A stretch of 64,000 bases of DNA from Falsirhodobacter sp. alg1 (GTDB lineage Bacteria; Pseudomonadota; Alphaproteobacteria; Rhodobacterales; Rhodobacteraceae): positions 32,480 to 96,479 of the forward strand of contig NZ_BBJC02000005.1 of assembly GCF_000739715.2 (NCBI RefSeq), written 5' to 3'. This document shows, one piece after another, positions 53,868 through 62,816 of this stretch; the stretch's first letter is position 1; each line of letters begins with the position of its first letter. The position numbers and the translations under genes were made by a program. The notes under the pieces were generated by a model. That model saw nothing but the letters and a program-made list of their open reading frames with translations, did no database searches and had not been told where the DNA came from.

Positions 53868-55034
53868 TCAGTCCGGTAAATGTCGCAGAACATCCTGCAC
53901 AGGGGCCGCCTTCAGCTCTGCCAATGATGACATGCCCATCAACTGCAGTGTGATGCGTATCTCGTCCGCCAGCAGGGTGAACAGGCGGTCCACTCCCCAC
54001 GCCCCTTCGGCCGCCACGGCCCATGCAAACGGGCGTCCCATCAGAACGGCATCGGCACCAAGCGCAACCGCCTTGATGATATCTGTGCCCCGTCTGAAAC
54101 CGCTGTCCACCATCAGCTCCATATCGGGGCCTAGCGCCTCCCTGATCGGTCGGACAAGCGAGATCGTGGAACAGCCATGATCCAGTTGCCGCCCACCGTG
54201 GTTCGAGATGATGATCCCATCAGCGCCGCTGCTTCGGGCGATCGCGGCATCACGCGGATCCGAAATGCCCTTTATGACCAGGCGGCCCGGCCAAAGGTCT
54301 CGTAACGCCTTCACCTTGTCCCATGTCAGATCCTTGTCCAGCCGGGCGGACAGATTTGCAGCCTGTGCAAGTGCACCGCGGCCAAATTCGGGCCGGTCAT
54401 TCACCAGTTCCACCCCCGGCATGCCATTCCGCAGCAGATCGATCGACCACCGTGGTCGGCGCATGAACTGCAGCGCGAGGGCGGGGGTTATATGCGATAC
54501 GCTGCGGAACTGGTTTCTGACATCACGTTCCCGTACCGAAGTGATGGCGGTATCCACGGTCAGGAAAATGGTTTCCACCCCCGCATGTCGGCAAGCTTCC
54601 AGATAGCCGGCATTTACCTCAGGGTCCCTGTCCAGATACAACTGGAACGCCAGTGTTTCCCCAAGCTGCGGCGCAAGTGAGGAAACCCCCTTTATCGAAA
54701 AGGTAGACAGGCCGAACGGAACGCCATGCCTGCGTGCCGAGAGTCCTACAAGCTGGTCACCATCGCGACGATACAGCCCCATGAATCCGACCGGGCCGGG
54801 AAAGAACGGCAGCGCTTGGATCCTGCCCAGATACGTCGTTGACAGATCCGCCTCGACCAGATTGCGCAACACCCGTTGGCGAAGGGCGTAACGGTCGAAA
54901 TCCGTTCGGTTGCGTGCCAGCGTGGTTTCGGAAAATGCGCCACCATCTATGTAATCGGCAAAAATCTTCGGCAGCCGGCGACGCGCGGCCCGCTGGAAGT
55001 CGTTGCAGTTGATATAGTGGCGGTCTTGAGGCAT
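53868..55034 (-). CDS. FMN-dependent alpha-hydroxy-acid oxidase/dehydrogenase (LldD/mandelate dehydrogenase-like)
   Basis: A 388-residue FMN TIM-barrel enzyme that oxidises 2-hydroxy acids to 2-oxo acids. IFADYIDGGAFSETTLARNR is the family start. The active-site base is His in SNHGGRQLDH, with Lys in VIKGI and the FMN phosphate loop DSGFRRGTDIIKA. The substrate is not evident. It is the last gene of an eight-gene minus-strand set and lies 24 bases after the kinase gene; the HisD-like enzyme in the same operon could supply its 2-hydroxy acid. It ends five bases from the convergent dihydropyrimidinase. Confidence 0.92.
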   Translation of the reverse strand: MPQDRHYINCNDFQRAARRRLPKIFADYIDGGAFSETTLARNRTDFDRYALRQRVLRNLVEADLSTTYLGRIQALPFFPGPVGFMGLYRRDGDQLVGLSARRHGVPFGLSTFSIKGVSSLAPQLGETLAFQLYLDRDPEVNAGYLEACRHAGVETIFLTVDTAITSVRERDVRNQFRSVSHITPALALQFMRRPRWSIDLLRNGMPGVELVNDRPEFGRGALAQAANLSARLDKDLTWDKVKALRDLWPGRLVIKGISDPRDAAIARSSGADGIIISNHGGRQLDHGCSTISLVRPIREALGPDMELMVDSGFRRGTDIIKAVALGADAVLMGRPFAWAVAAEGAWGVDRLFTLLADEIRITLQLMGMSSLAELKAAPVQDVLRHLPD

Positions 55035-55058
55035 GTGCCGATCCTGTCGCGCGCGAGG

Positions 55059-56351
55059 TTAGGGCCGGGTGGGGCGAATACTGTCGAAAAACCGGGTCAT
55101 ATGATCCTGACCATCGACCGGCACAGACCCGCAGGTCACAGCTTGGATCAGCCCGATACCGGCGCTTTGCGGGTTATGCCGCCCCCCTTCGGCCCCGGCA
55201 CGAAGATTCATCACCAGTGTCGGGCACAGGAATAGCGCAAGCCGGATGACACGCTCCCAATCCGCGGGCAGCAGTTCGTGATCCTGCAGAGTTTGCAGCC
55301 ATGGCCGCCAATAGCTGGAGGCTTTTACGTCCAGAAGCTTTTCCCGCAGCGTGCCGATATGCCAATCGGTCGTTAATGAAAGTACGCCATCGGTATAATC
55401 CGCTGTGACGTGCCACCTGTCCGGCACCATAGGGCTGTCATATAGCCATAGCGGATGAGCGAGCGTGTTGTGGAAGGTCGATTTCACCTCGGCCAGCAGC
55501 GCGGGAACATCCTCGCCGGCAAAGGCGGGGTCGAAGAATGCCAGATGGTCGGCATCCTCCCCCCTCTCGTACCAGACGTTGGCATTATGCGCGTCGCCAT
55601 GGGCCACGATGCCGCCCGCATCCGCAAGCCGTTCAGGCAAAAGTCGTTCATGGGCCGCATCGAACAATTCGGCTAGCGTGTGGGCGTATTGGCGGCCATT
55701 CAGCCGCAGCGTGGCATGCGCCAGATCCTTCCATGGTAGGCTGACGCCCGGCAGGGAAAAATCCTTGTCCACGTAGAAAGAGGCCAGCCGCCCCGCCGGA
55801 TAGGCGCCCGTGGTCGGATTGACCAGCCGTTCGTGGAACAACCGGTGGATCGGTTCGGCTCGCGATTGGGCAGGCCGGATCGTATGCAATGTATCCCGCG
55901 CCACCTGAAGCAGTTTCGCATTCAGTTCGGCCTCGGCGGCAAGGGCGCGGCTCATGGCTGCGGGGTCCGGTGCCAGATCCAGCTCTCGCAGGACATCCGA
56001 AAATCGCGGGTCATTCCGCCGACGATAGACAAGTACCTGATCGCCCGTCAGGGTCGAGGACAGGATCGGCTGATCCACCGGCAGTCCGGCCCGCGCAAGA
56101 ATGTCGGCACGGTACAGCTCACCATGCATTTCCTCCTCGCCCTCTTCCTGATGGAACTTGAAAAAGCACGGGCCGTGTTCGCAAGTGAAAAATCCGTTCA
56201 GCGAATTCAGCGAATACTGATCGGCATTGATCTTCATCCCTTCTGTCCTGATTGCGAAAAGATCATTCAGGAATGCGGTCAGCATCGTTTCGGCCCTTGC
56301 AGGATCCTGCAGGGCAACAGCGCGTATTTCGGCGGTACGGGACAGGGTCAT
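55059..56351 (-). CDS. APH-like small-molecule kinase
   Basis: A 430-residue protein of the aminoglycoside-phosphotransferase/choline-kinase fold. The catalytic loop is VAHGDAHNANVWYERG (His-Gly-Asp...Asn) and the metal-binding Asp lies in FFDPAFAGEDVPAL. GPCFFKFHQEEGEEEMHGELYRADIL may hold the ATP-binding Lys and Glu. No homologue of known substrate comes to mind. The ATG at 56351 follows the hisD-like stop after one base, so it belongs firmly to the same transcript. It would phosphorylate a hydroxyl on the imported compound or a derivative. Confidence 0.78.
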   Translation of the reverse strand: MTLSRTAEIRAVALQDPARAETMLTAFLNDLFAIRTEGMKINADQYSLNSLNGFFTCEHGPCFFKFHQEEGEEEMHGELYRADILARAGLPVDQPILSSTLTGDQVLVYRRRNDPRFSDVLRELDLAPDPAAMSRALAAEAELNAKLLQVARDTLHTIRPAQSRAEPIHRLFHERLVNPTTGAYPAGRLASFYVDKDFSLPGVSLPWKDLAHATLRLNGRQYAHTLAELFDAAHERLLPERLADAGGIVAHGDAHNANVWYERGEDADHLAFFDPAFAGEDVPALLAEVKSTFHNTLAHPLWLYDSPMVPDRWHVTADYTDGVLSLTTDWHIGTLREKLLDVKASSYWRPWLQTLQDHELLPADWERVIRLALFLCPTLVMNLRAGAEGGRHNPQSAGIGLIQAVTCGSVPVDGQDHMTRFFDSIRPTRP

Positions 56352-56352
56352 A

Positions 56353-57678
56353 TCAACCTTTGAGGTATGTCTGGCGGGCCTCACCAACCGCATTGGCGTG
56401 GCTGGAAAATCCTTCGTATTCGGCAAGGGTCCGGGCGGCATGCGCCAGTTCCGGATAGGCCTTGGCCGTGACATACCCGACAGAACTGCGGCGGATGAAA
56501 TCGGTCACCGAGAGCGGGCCGTACGTCCGGGCGCCGCGGGATGTCGGAAGAACGGCATTCGGGCCAAGGCAGAAGTTGCCGATCGAGACAGGTGTATGCG
56601 GCCCCATCAGGATCTCGGCGGCGGCGGTGATCATGCCCAGATGCTCGAACGGTTTTTCCGAAAGAAGCTGCAGGTGCTCCGGCGCATAATCGTTGATGAA
56701 TGCATAGGCTTCTTCCAGCGTTTCCGTCAGCAGAATGCCCCCCGATTTGCCACAGAGGACTGCCTTTGAAAACGCGACCCGCTGCTCGGTCATGTTCGCC
56801 CAATGGTCGGGCAGGGCCGCGAGGGCCTGTTCGGCAACGCGGCGCGAGGAGGTGACCAGCCAGGCCGAACTGTCCGGTCCGTGCTCGGCTTCGATCAGCA
56901 GATCAAGGGCTGCAAGCCCCCCGTGTACGGTATCATCGGCAAAGATGATCGATTCCGAAGGGCCGGCAGGAAGGCCGGGATCGATCTGACCCGCCAACAA
57001 ACGCTTGGCCGCCACCACCCAGGGGCTACCCGGCCCCACAATTTTGTGGCAGGGCCTGACAGTATCCGTGCCGAAGGTGGCTGCGGCAACAGCCTGGGCG
57101 CCCCCCGCCTTGTAGACGGTTTTCACGCCGGCCAGACGGGCCGCAACCAATGTGGCTGCATCCACCTTGCCCTCTTTGGTGGGCGGGGTGAATATGGCCA
57201 CATTCGGGACGCCGGCAACAACTGCCGGAACGCCGGTCATCATCGTAACGGATGGAAACGAGCCCTTGCCGCGGGGAACGTAGAGTGCGACCGACTCGAT
57301 GGGAAGGAACCGGTCCCCCGCGAAGGCACCGGGGCGGATTTCTTTCAGCGTCATCGGTTCGGGAAGCTGCTCTTCGTGAAATGAGCGAATGTTGGCGATA
57401 CCGGTTTTGATAGCGGCAATCACCTCCGGGTCCACAAGGGTGAAAGCCTCATCGAATTCGGCCTCGGTCACCTGCAGTGTATCGGCGGTCAGGCCGACTG
57501 CCCCGTCAAGTTCCGTGCCGAAACGCACCAGCGCCGCGTCTCCCTCGGTCCGCACGGCCTCGAGGATGGCGGGGACCTTTTCCAGAAACATCGACATGTC
57601 GGTTTCAGAGCGCTGCATCAGGGCCGCACGCTCAGAAATGGAAAGATCGGCGAGGATCTTGAAGTTTACGTCGCCCAT
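56353..57678 (-). CDS. HisD-superfamily dehydrogenase, not the histidine-pathway enzyme (HpsN-like candidate)
   Basis: A 441-residue NAD-dependent dehydrogenase of the histidinol dehydrogenase superfamily, which oxidises a primary alcohol to the carboxylate in two steps. GVPAVVAGVPNV, AGGAQAVAAATFGTDT, AGPSESIIFADDT and NDYAPEHLQ are shared with HisD. Differences from E. coli-type HisD: GPGSPWV (215-221) replaces GPGNAFV, and at the zinc site Glu263 and Asn368 stand where HisD has Gln259 and Asp360, while His266 and His427 are kept. The neighbours are a Pot-type importer, a kinase and a hydroxyacid oxidase, not his genes. DHPS-3-dehydrogenase (HpsN) is a known HisD-like relative, so a sulfo- or other diol substrate is possible. 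ATG at 57678 has AGAAGG upstream. Confidence 0.85.
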   Translation of the reverse strand: MGDVNFKILADLSISERAALMQRSETDMSMFLEKVPAILEAVRTEGDAALVRFGTELDGAVGLTADTLQVTEAEFDEAFTLVDPEVIAAIKTGIANIRSFHEEQLPEPMTLKEIRPGAFAGDRFLPIESVALYVPRGKGSFPSVTMMTGVPAVVAGVPNVAIFTPPTKEGKVDAATLVAARLAGVKTVYKAGGAQAVAAATFGTDTVRPCHKIVGPGSPWVVAAKRLLAGQIDPGLPAGPSESIIFADDTVHGGLAALDLLIEAEHGPDSSAWLVTSSRRVAEQALAALPDHWANMTEQRVAFSKAVLCGKSGGILLTETLEEAYAFINDYAPEHLQLLSEKPFEHLGMITAAAEILMGPHTPVSIGNFCLGPNAVLPTSRGARTYGPLSVTDFIRRSSVGYVTAKAYPELAHAARTLAEYEGFSSHANAVGEARQTYLKG

Positions 57679-57723
57679 ATCAGCATACCTTCTGGAAAGT
57701 TCTGGACGCAAAAGGTCCGGTCG

Positions 57724-58521
57724 TCATTTGGATTTCAGAAAAACTTCGAGGCCGACCAGCTTATCAAGCAGCCAGATCGCCAGAAGCGCGATGAGAATGA
57801 AAACAACCGATACCGCCGCAAGATCGGGCGTGATGATTGAGCGGATGGAATTATAGATCTGCACGGGCAAGGTAACGGTTCGCGCATCCGTCAGCAGCAG
57901 GCTGACCAGAAATTCGTTCATTGCCAGGATGAACATGAGCAAGCTGCCGGTAATCACCCCCGGCATCACGGCCGGCAGCGTCACGTGCAGGAATGTCTGT
58001 ACCCGGCCTGCGCCACAGCTTTGGGCCGCCAGTTCCAGATCCGGGTCCAGTAGCACCGCCGAGGAGGAAACCGACCAGACGATAAACGGCAGGTTGATCA
58101 CCGCGCAGGCCACTCCCACCGGCCATAGGCTACCCAAAACCCGCCATTCACCGAATACCAGCATAAGTCCGATCCCGGACCCGATCAGCGGTACGGTGAA
58201 CGGCAGTAGCAGGTAAACCTGAATAGCGCCCTCATACCGCAGGCGAAAGCGGGACAGGGCAAGCCCGGCCAGGGTACCCACGGGCAAGGCAACTGCCGTA
58301 CAGATCAGGGAGACCACAAGGGATCGCAGGAACGCCTGTTGCAGATCGCGGGCCATGGCGAGTTTGGCATACCACTTCAGCGAAAGCCCATCGGGGGGGA
58401 AGGCAATGATGTTCCCCGAAGTGAAGCTGGCCCCCAGCACGACAATCGTGGGCAAGGACAGGGTAAGCAACGCGATCCAGACGAGGGTCCAGATGGTGAT
58501 GCGCTGGCTTTGTGAAATCAT
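57724..58521 (-). CDS. Pot-type ABC transporter permease (PotC-like)
   Basis: A 265-residue permease with six hydrophobic segments. The EAA loop is AAQSCGAGRVQTFLHVTLPAVMPGVITGSLLMFILAMNEFLVSLLL, and FIVWSVSSSAVL precedes it. Partner of the next permease, overlapping it by four bases. Confidence 0.93.
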   Translation of the reverse strand: MISQSQRITIWTLVWIALLTLSLPTIVVLGASFTSGNIIAFPPDGLSLKWYAKLAMARDLQQAFLRSLVVSLICTAVALPVGTLAGLALSRFRLRYEGAIQVYLLLPFTVPLIGSGIGLMLVFGEWRVLGSLWPVGVACAVINLPFIVWSVSSSAVLLDPDLELAAQSCGAGRVQTFLHVTLPAVMPGVITGSLLMFILAMNEFLVSLLLTDARTVTLPVQIYNSIRSIITPDLAAVSVVFILIALLAIWLLDKLVGLEVFLKSK

Positions 58522-59465
58522 TTGCGCGCCCCCATCGACAGGGTTCCTGCGCCGAACACCATGAACACCAACCCGACGATCAGTGAACCGACCGCCACCA
58601 GCAATAGCGCAAGTGCTGCCCCGAGCCCCTGATCGGCAGTTCGGAAAAACTGATCGTAAATCGCATTTGCTACAAAATCCTGTGATCCGCCGCCCAGCAT
58701 CGCCGGAACGGCAAAATCGGTCAGGCTAAGGGTGCCGACCACCAGTCCGGCACCCACCAATCCCGGCTTTGCCATCGGCAGGATCACGTGCCACAGCGTC
58801 TGCAGCCAGTTGGCCCCCAGAGATCCGGCAGCAATTTCGGTTTCCGTCGGAATGGCGGTCAGGGCAGGGGCCAGCATGAGCACTGCGAACGGCAGCATGT
58901 ATTGAACCAGGCCGAAAATGACCGCGGGATAGTTGAACAGCAGCCGTACCGGACCGATACCGACCAGCCCGAGGACGTCGTTTACCATACCGCCATTGCC
59001 CAGAAGGATCAGCCAGCCATAGGCGCGGACCACCTGCCCGATGAAAAACGGAAGAAAAAGCGCAATCAGCAGGGCTTTGCGGACCTTGGGGCTTTGCGTC
59101 CGTACCATCGCATAGGCGTAGGGGAAGGCAAAGCAGAGGGTAATGGCCGTTGTCAGGGCCGCGCCTAGCAAAGATCTCCATGCGACCTTGAAATAAACGC
59201 TTGAACCGAGGGCTTTCTGGAAATTGTCCAGTGACCAGTTATCCGATGGCAGATAGGTTGCGGTATCCAACGTACGCAGTGAAGCGTCCGCAATCTGTAT
59301 CAGCCCCAGCACCAATATTCCCACAAGCATTAAAGCAGGCATGATGAAGAGCCAGCCGGTGTATTTCGACAGGCGGCGCGGCCAAAGAAAATCTGCAATC
59401 GCCTCAGCCATATCCATGATGCGCCAGCGCAACGGGTAGCGGAAATCGGGGTTCGTCTCTGGCAT
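58518..59465 (-). CDS. Pot-type ABC transporter permease (PotB-like)
   Basis: A 315-residue permease. It has a cytoplasmic N terminus of about 40 residues, then six membrane segments. The ATPase-contact loop is TEIAAGSLGANWLQTLWHVILPMAKPGLVGAGLVVGTLSLTDFAVPAMLGG. It overlaps the PotC-like gene (ATGA). Confidence 0.93.
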   Translation of the reverse strand: MPETNPDFRYPLRWRIMDMAEAIADFLWPRRLSKYTGWLFIMPALMLVGILVLGLIQIADASLRTLDTATYLPSDNWSLDNFQKALGSSVYFKVAWRSLLGAALTTAITLCFAFPYAYAMVRTQSPKVRKALLIALFLPFFIGQVVRAYGWLILLGNGGMVNDVLGLVGIGPVRLLFNYPAVIFGLVQYMLPFAVLMLAPALTAIPTETEIAAGSLGANWLQTLWHVILPMAKPGLVGAGLVVGTLSLTDFAVPAMLGGGSQDFVANAIYDQFFRTADQGLGAALALLLVAVGSLIVGLVFMVFGAGTLSMGARK

Positions 59466-59524
59466 CGTGGGACCGTTTCAAACACCGCAGTTGGGGAATG
59501 CGGTGGCTTTTCTTAGGAGGAACA

Positions 59525-59548
59525 GGCGGCGCGCAAAGGTGCGCCGCC
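59525..59548 (-). other. Intra-operon hairpin after the Pot-type binding-protein gene
   Basis: GGCGGCGC-GC pairs with GT-GCGCCGCC (eight base pairs plus a C-G and a G-T) around an AAAG loop. A second hairpin (CACCGCA/TGCGGTG, 59483-59489 and 59499-59505) follows before the permease start. Both lie between the binding-protein gene and the permease gene on the minus strand. Confidence 0.65.
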
Positions 59549-59560
59549 AATGGGTGGGCG

Positions 59561-60670
59561 TCAGCCTTGCATGATCTCTTTGAACTTGCTGAACCATTCG
59601 GACTCGTTCTGGACCTGTACCTGTGCGGAGATACGGATCAGATGCGCAAAATCCTCGGGCTTGGTGGGATAGGACGGATCATCGACCAGATCTTCGGGCG
59701 GGGTAAGACCCGGCACGACACCCGGCAGCCCCAATCCGTCCAGCCAGACCTGCTGTGCCTGTTGGGTCAGAGCGAAATTGACGTATTCCTTGGCCCAGTA
59801 AAGCTCGTTTTCCGGCAGACCTTTCGGAATCCACAGCCCGTCTGTGTCGAACTTGCAGCCCTCTTCTGGTACGACCCATGCGATTTCCAGGCCGTTTTTT
59901 CTGGCCTCGCGCGCATTTGTCGAAATGGTGCAGGCAATGTCGATCTCACCGTTCTGGAACCAGTTGGTGAAATCGGGGTCTTCGCCCAGCAACGGGTCCT
60001 GCTCTTTGACCTTGGCAATGAAATCCCAAGCGGCTTGCATGTTGTCCGGAATATCTTCCAGCGAACCGCCACCCGCAACCTGTGCCGGAAAGTGGAATCC
60101 TATTCCGTCATTGTAGAGTGCGATCCGGCCTTTGAACTTCGGATCCAGCAGGGCCGTCCAGGATGTCGGGGGGCCGTCGGGGAATGCCTCGGGGCGATAG
60201 GCCAGTACGTAGACATAACCATAAGTGTTGATGATCGGATATCCTTCCAACCCGACCGGTTTTGCCAGATCGGTGGTATTGGCCAGATTGGAAACGTCCG
60301 ACAGATCCTCGGTCACGCCGCGCAGCGCCGACTTGGTGGCATTCGTGGTCGTATCCCAGTTCACATGGATCGGGGGAATCCGCCCTTGGGCGACGGCAGC
60401 CCACAGCTTGGGCTGGATCTCGTTATCCTCGGTCAGATCATGGCGAACGGCAATGCCCGTTGCTTCGGTAAAGGGATCGGAGACGCCTGCCTTCAAGGCC
60501 TCTACCCATGATCCACCCCATGCGCGCACGATGATTTCGCGCGGTTTTTCAGGTGCGTTCTGTGCCATCAGGCGGCGCGTGGAGGCGCCGGTGATCAGAA
60601 GGGCTGCGCCGGCAGTTGCACTACCGCACAACATTGCGCGACGCGAAAGCCGGATGTGGGAATTTGCCAT
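59561..60670 (-). CDS. Pot-type ABC transporter substrate-binding protein, Tat-exported
   Basis: A 369-residue binding protein of the PotD/PotF-related family 1. The N terminus SRRAMLCGSATAGAALLITG is a twin-arginine signal (RLSRRAML). IIVRAWGGSWVEALKAGVSDPFTEATGI and WVKPEE-like INTYGYVYVLAYRPEAFPDGPPTSW are typical. The ATG at 60670 is preceded by AAGGAG. Tat export implies folding in the cytoplasm. The ligand is unknown; Pot-type systems carry polyamines, but relatives carry other small compounds such as 2-aminoethylphosphonate or sulfonates. Confidence 0.92.
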   Translation of the reverse strand: MANSHIRLSRRAMLCGSATAGAALLITGASTRRLMAQNAPEKPREIIVRAWGGSWVEALKAGVSDPFTEATGIAVRHDLTEDNEIQPKLWAAVAQGRIPPIHVNWDTTTNATKSALRGVTEDLSDVSNLANTTDLAKPVGLEGYPIINTYGYVYVLAYRPEAFPDGPPTSWTALLDPKFKGRIALYNDGIGFHFPAQVAGGGSLEDIPDNMQAAWDFIAKVKEQDPLLGEDPDFTNWFQNGEIDIACTISTNAREARKNGLEIAWVVPEEGCKFDTDGLWIPKGLPENELYWAKEYVNFALTQQAQQVWLDGLGLPGVVPGLTPPEDLVDDPSYPTKPEDFAHLIRISAQVQVQNESEWFSKFKEIMQG

Positions 60671-60702
60671 GATCGTCTCCTTGTTGAACGGCGCGCCGTT
60701 TT

Positions 60703-61851
60703 TCACATGTTTTGGGGCGGGAATATCAGCAGATCGCGGGCATTCCATCCGATTGTCACCGCTGCTCCCCGATCATGGGGGGCATGCCCAAGCGGGTCAT
60801 GGTGATAGATCTGCAGCGCCGTTGCGAGGCCCGGCACCGCAACGAAATAGAGCAAACGCTCTCCTTCGAAAATCGTATCGGTGACGGTGCCCTGAAGGGT
60901 GGTATCGCATGAAGCAAGATCGGCCGCAGTGGCGCTGATGCGGATCTGTTCGGCGCGGATCGCCCCTTGTGCCACAGAGCCAAGGGACATGTTCCGGGGC
61001 AACGTGCCTGCACAGGAGAAGCCGTTCACCGATAGTCCGGTTTCAGTGACCTCTCCCTTCAGGAAGCTGGAAACTCCGATGAAATTCGCGACGAAAGGGG
61101 AGGCGGGCTTGCGGTACATCGCGACCGGATCCGCATGTTGCTGGATGCGGCCCTGGTCCATCACGATGATCTCGTCAGATACGACCAGCGCTTCGCGTTG
61201 ATCATGGGTCACATTGATCGTGGTCACACCCAGCTCTTTCTGTATCCGACGAAATTCCAGCTGCATCTCCTCGCGCAGTTTCCGGTCCAGCGCGGCAAGG
61301 GGCTCGTCCAGAAGCAACAGGTCAGGTTCGAAGACAAGCGCACGGGCGATCGCCACGCGCTGTTGCTGTCCGCCCGACAGCTCGTGGATCCTGCGCGTGC
61401 CGTATCCCCCAAGCCTGACAAGATCGAGATAGCGCGCAACACGTTCGGGAATATCCTTCGGATTGAAACGGCGCATCTTCAGGGGAAAGGCGACGTTTTC
61501 ATTCACCGTCATATGCGGAAAAAGGGCCAGTTTCTGAAATACCATGCCGATCGTACGCTTATGCGGCGCAACGGCATCAGAGGCCTTTCCCCCTATCAGT
61601 ATCTGCCCCCGACTAGGCTTTTGAAACCCCGCGATCATCCGCAGCAATGTGGTTTTTCCCGAACCTGACGGACCGAGAATGGTCAGGAACCGACCAGCCT
61701 CCAGAGAAAAACTGGCACTTTGTACCGCCAACGGGCCATTTCCAAAATCCATGTCCACATCCCGGACCAGAACGGCGGCATGGCGTTCGCCATCGGCTGG
61801 CTGTGCTGCGGGCATATTCACGATGTTCGTCTCCGGTCGGTGGTGCGTCAT
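60703..61851 (-). CDS. Pot-type ABC transporter ATP-binding protein (PotA-like)
   Basis: A 382-residue ATPase. Walker A GPSGSGKTTLL, signature [12 protein letters not shown], Walker B LLLLDEPLAALDRKL, and a C-terminal TOBE domain. The start is uncertain: ATG at 61851, GTG at 61821 with GGAGA at good spacing, or ATG at 61815. It reads into the binding-protein gene 32 bases later. Confidence 0.92.
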   Translation of the reverse strand: MTHHRPETNIVNMPAAQPADGERHAAVLVRDVDMDFGNGPLAVQSASFSLEAGRFLTILGPSGSGKTTLLRMIAGFQKPSRGQILIGGKASDAVAPHKRTIGMVFQKLALFPHMTVNENVAFPLKMRRFNPKDIPERVARYLDLVRLGGYGTRRIHELSGGQQQRVAIARALVFEPDLLLLDEPLAALDRKLREEMQLEFRRIQKELGVTTINVTHDQREALVVSDEIIVMDQGRIQQHADPVAMYRKPASPFVANFIGVSSFLKGEVTETGLSVNGFSCAGTLPRNMSLGSVAQGAIRAEQIRISATAADLASCDTTLQGTVTDTIFEGERLLYFVAVPGLATALQIYHHDPLGHAPHDRGAAVTIGWNARDLLIFPPQNM

Positions 61852-61940
61852 TGTCGTCTGGCAGGCTACGGATGCGGACGGGTATATGTGAGCATCTGAC
61901 CATCGGCCAGCCTCGGCAGCGCAATAATCAATGTTATCGG

Positions 61941-62693
61941 CTAGATCGAGGCAAGATAACCGCCATCGACCCCGATACATTGGCCCGTGACATATGCAGA
62001 GGCATCTGAGGCAAGGAAAACAACCGTGCCGACCACATCATCATTGTTACCGAAACGGCGCTGAGGGATTTTATCCAGCATCGCCTTTGTCCATTGCGGG
62101 TCTTCATAGAAGGCTTCGGTCATTTCTGTCCGGAAATAGCCGGGGGCAATCGCATTCACACGCAATCCGCGTGGCGCCCATTCTGCGGCAAGCGCGCGGG
62201 TCATTCCTAAAAGCCCCGATTTGGAGGATCCGTAGGGTACAGCCGTTGGTACCCCGACATAAGAAGTAAGGGAGCAGAGATTGATGATTGCGCCGCTGCC
62301 TCGGGTCAGCATGGTCTTTGCAACCGCCTGTGTGGTGAAGAAGCTGCCGCGCAGGTTTGTATCGATGATCCGGTTCCAAAGGGCGGGAGTAACATCCTCG
62401 GAGGGGCTGATCTGCTCGATCCCTGCATTATTGACAAGAATGTCGAATGGTCCCTTGCCGTTCAGCGCAGGCACTATCAGGTCCGTTTGGCTTTGATCCA
62501 GTGCGATACATTCCACAGACCGGCCCGTTGCACGGATTTTTTCGGCCGTTGTGCCAAGGGCGTTCAGTGTGCGAGCGGTGATCGTGATATCTGCCCCTGC
62601 CTCTGCCAGCCCGACGGCCATTGCTTGCCCCAGCCCGCGGCTGGCCCCGGTCACAAGTGCATGACGGCCTGCCAAGGAAAACAGGTTTGGCAT
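61941..62693 (-). CDS. Short-chain dehydrogenase/reductase
   Basis: A 250-residue classical SDR. Cofactor loop TGASRGLGQAMA at about 15-26, NNAGIEQI, catalytic Ser in LCSLTSYVG, Tyr-x-x-x-Lys in YGSSKSG, and a C-terminal YVTGQCIGVDGGYLASI. The ATG at 62693 is preceded by AAAGGA. It is the first gene of the eight-gene minus-strand set and so is probably a catabolic dehydrogenase or epimerising enzyme for the imported compound. Confidence 0.92.
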   Translation of the reverse strand: MPNLFSLAGRHALVTGASRGLGQAMAVGLAEAGADITITARTLNALGTTAEKIRATGRSVECIALDQSQTDLIVPALNGKGPFDILVNNAGIEQISPSEDVTPALWNRIIDTNLRGSFFTTQAVAKTMLTRGSGAIINLCSLTSYVGVPTAVPYGSSKSGLLGMTRALAAEWAPRGLRVNAIAPGYFRTEMTEAFYEDPQWTKAMLDKIPQRRFGNNDDVVGTVVFLASDASAYVTGQCIGVDGGYLASI

Positions 62694-62740
62694 GGTATTT
62701 CCTTTCATCAGCCTGTTGGCCACCAAGGCAAAGCATTCTT

Positions 62741-62759
62741 TACAAGTATATATATTGTA
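62741..62759. promoter_or_regulatory. AT-rich near-palindrome between the SDR and HisC-like genes
   Basis: TACAAGTATATATATTGTA: 19 bases with one mismatched pair, in the 123-base divergent promoter. Several GntR and other regulators bind TTGTATACAA-like sites, so this is a good operator candidate for the whole cluster. No regulator gene lies next to it in the window. Confidence 0.5.
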
Positions 62760-62816
62760 TTTAGCGAGGGGCGCATCTGTTAATTGCGTTTTCCGCAGAA
62801 TAGGAGCCTTGTCGAT

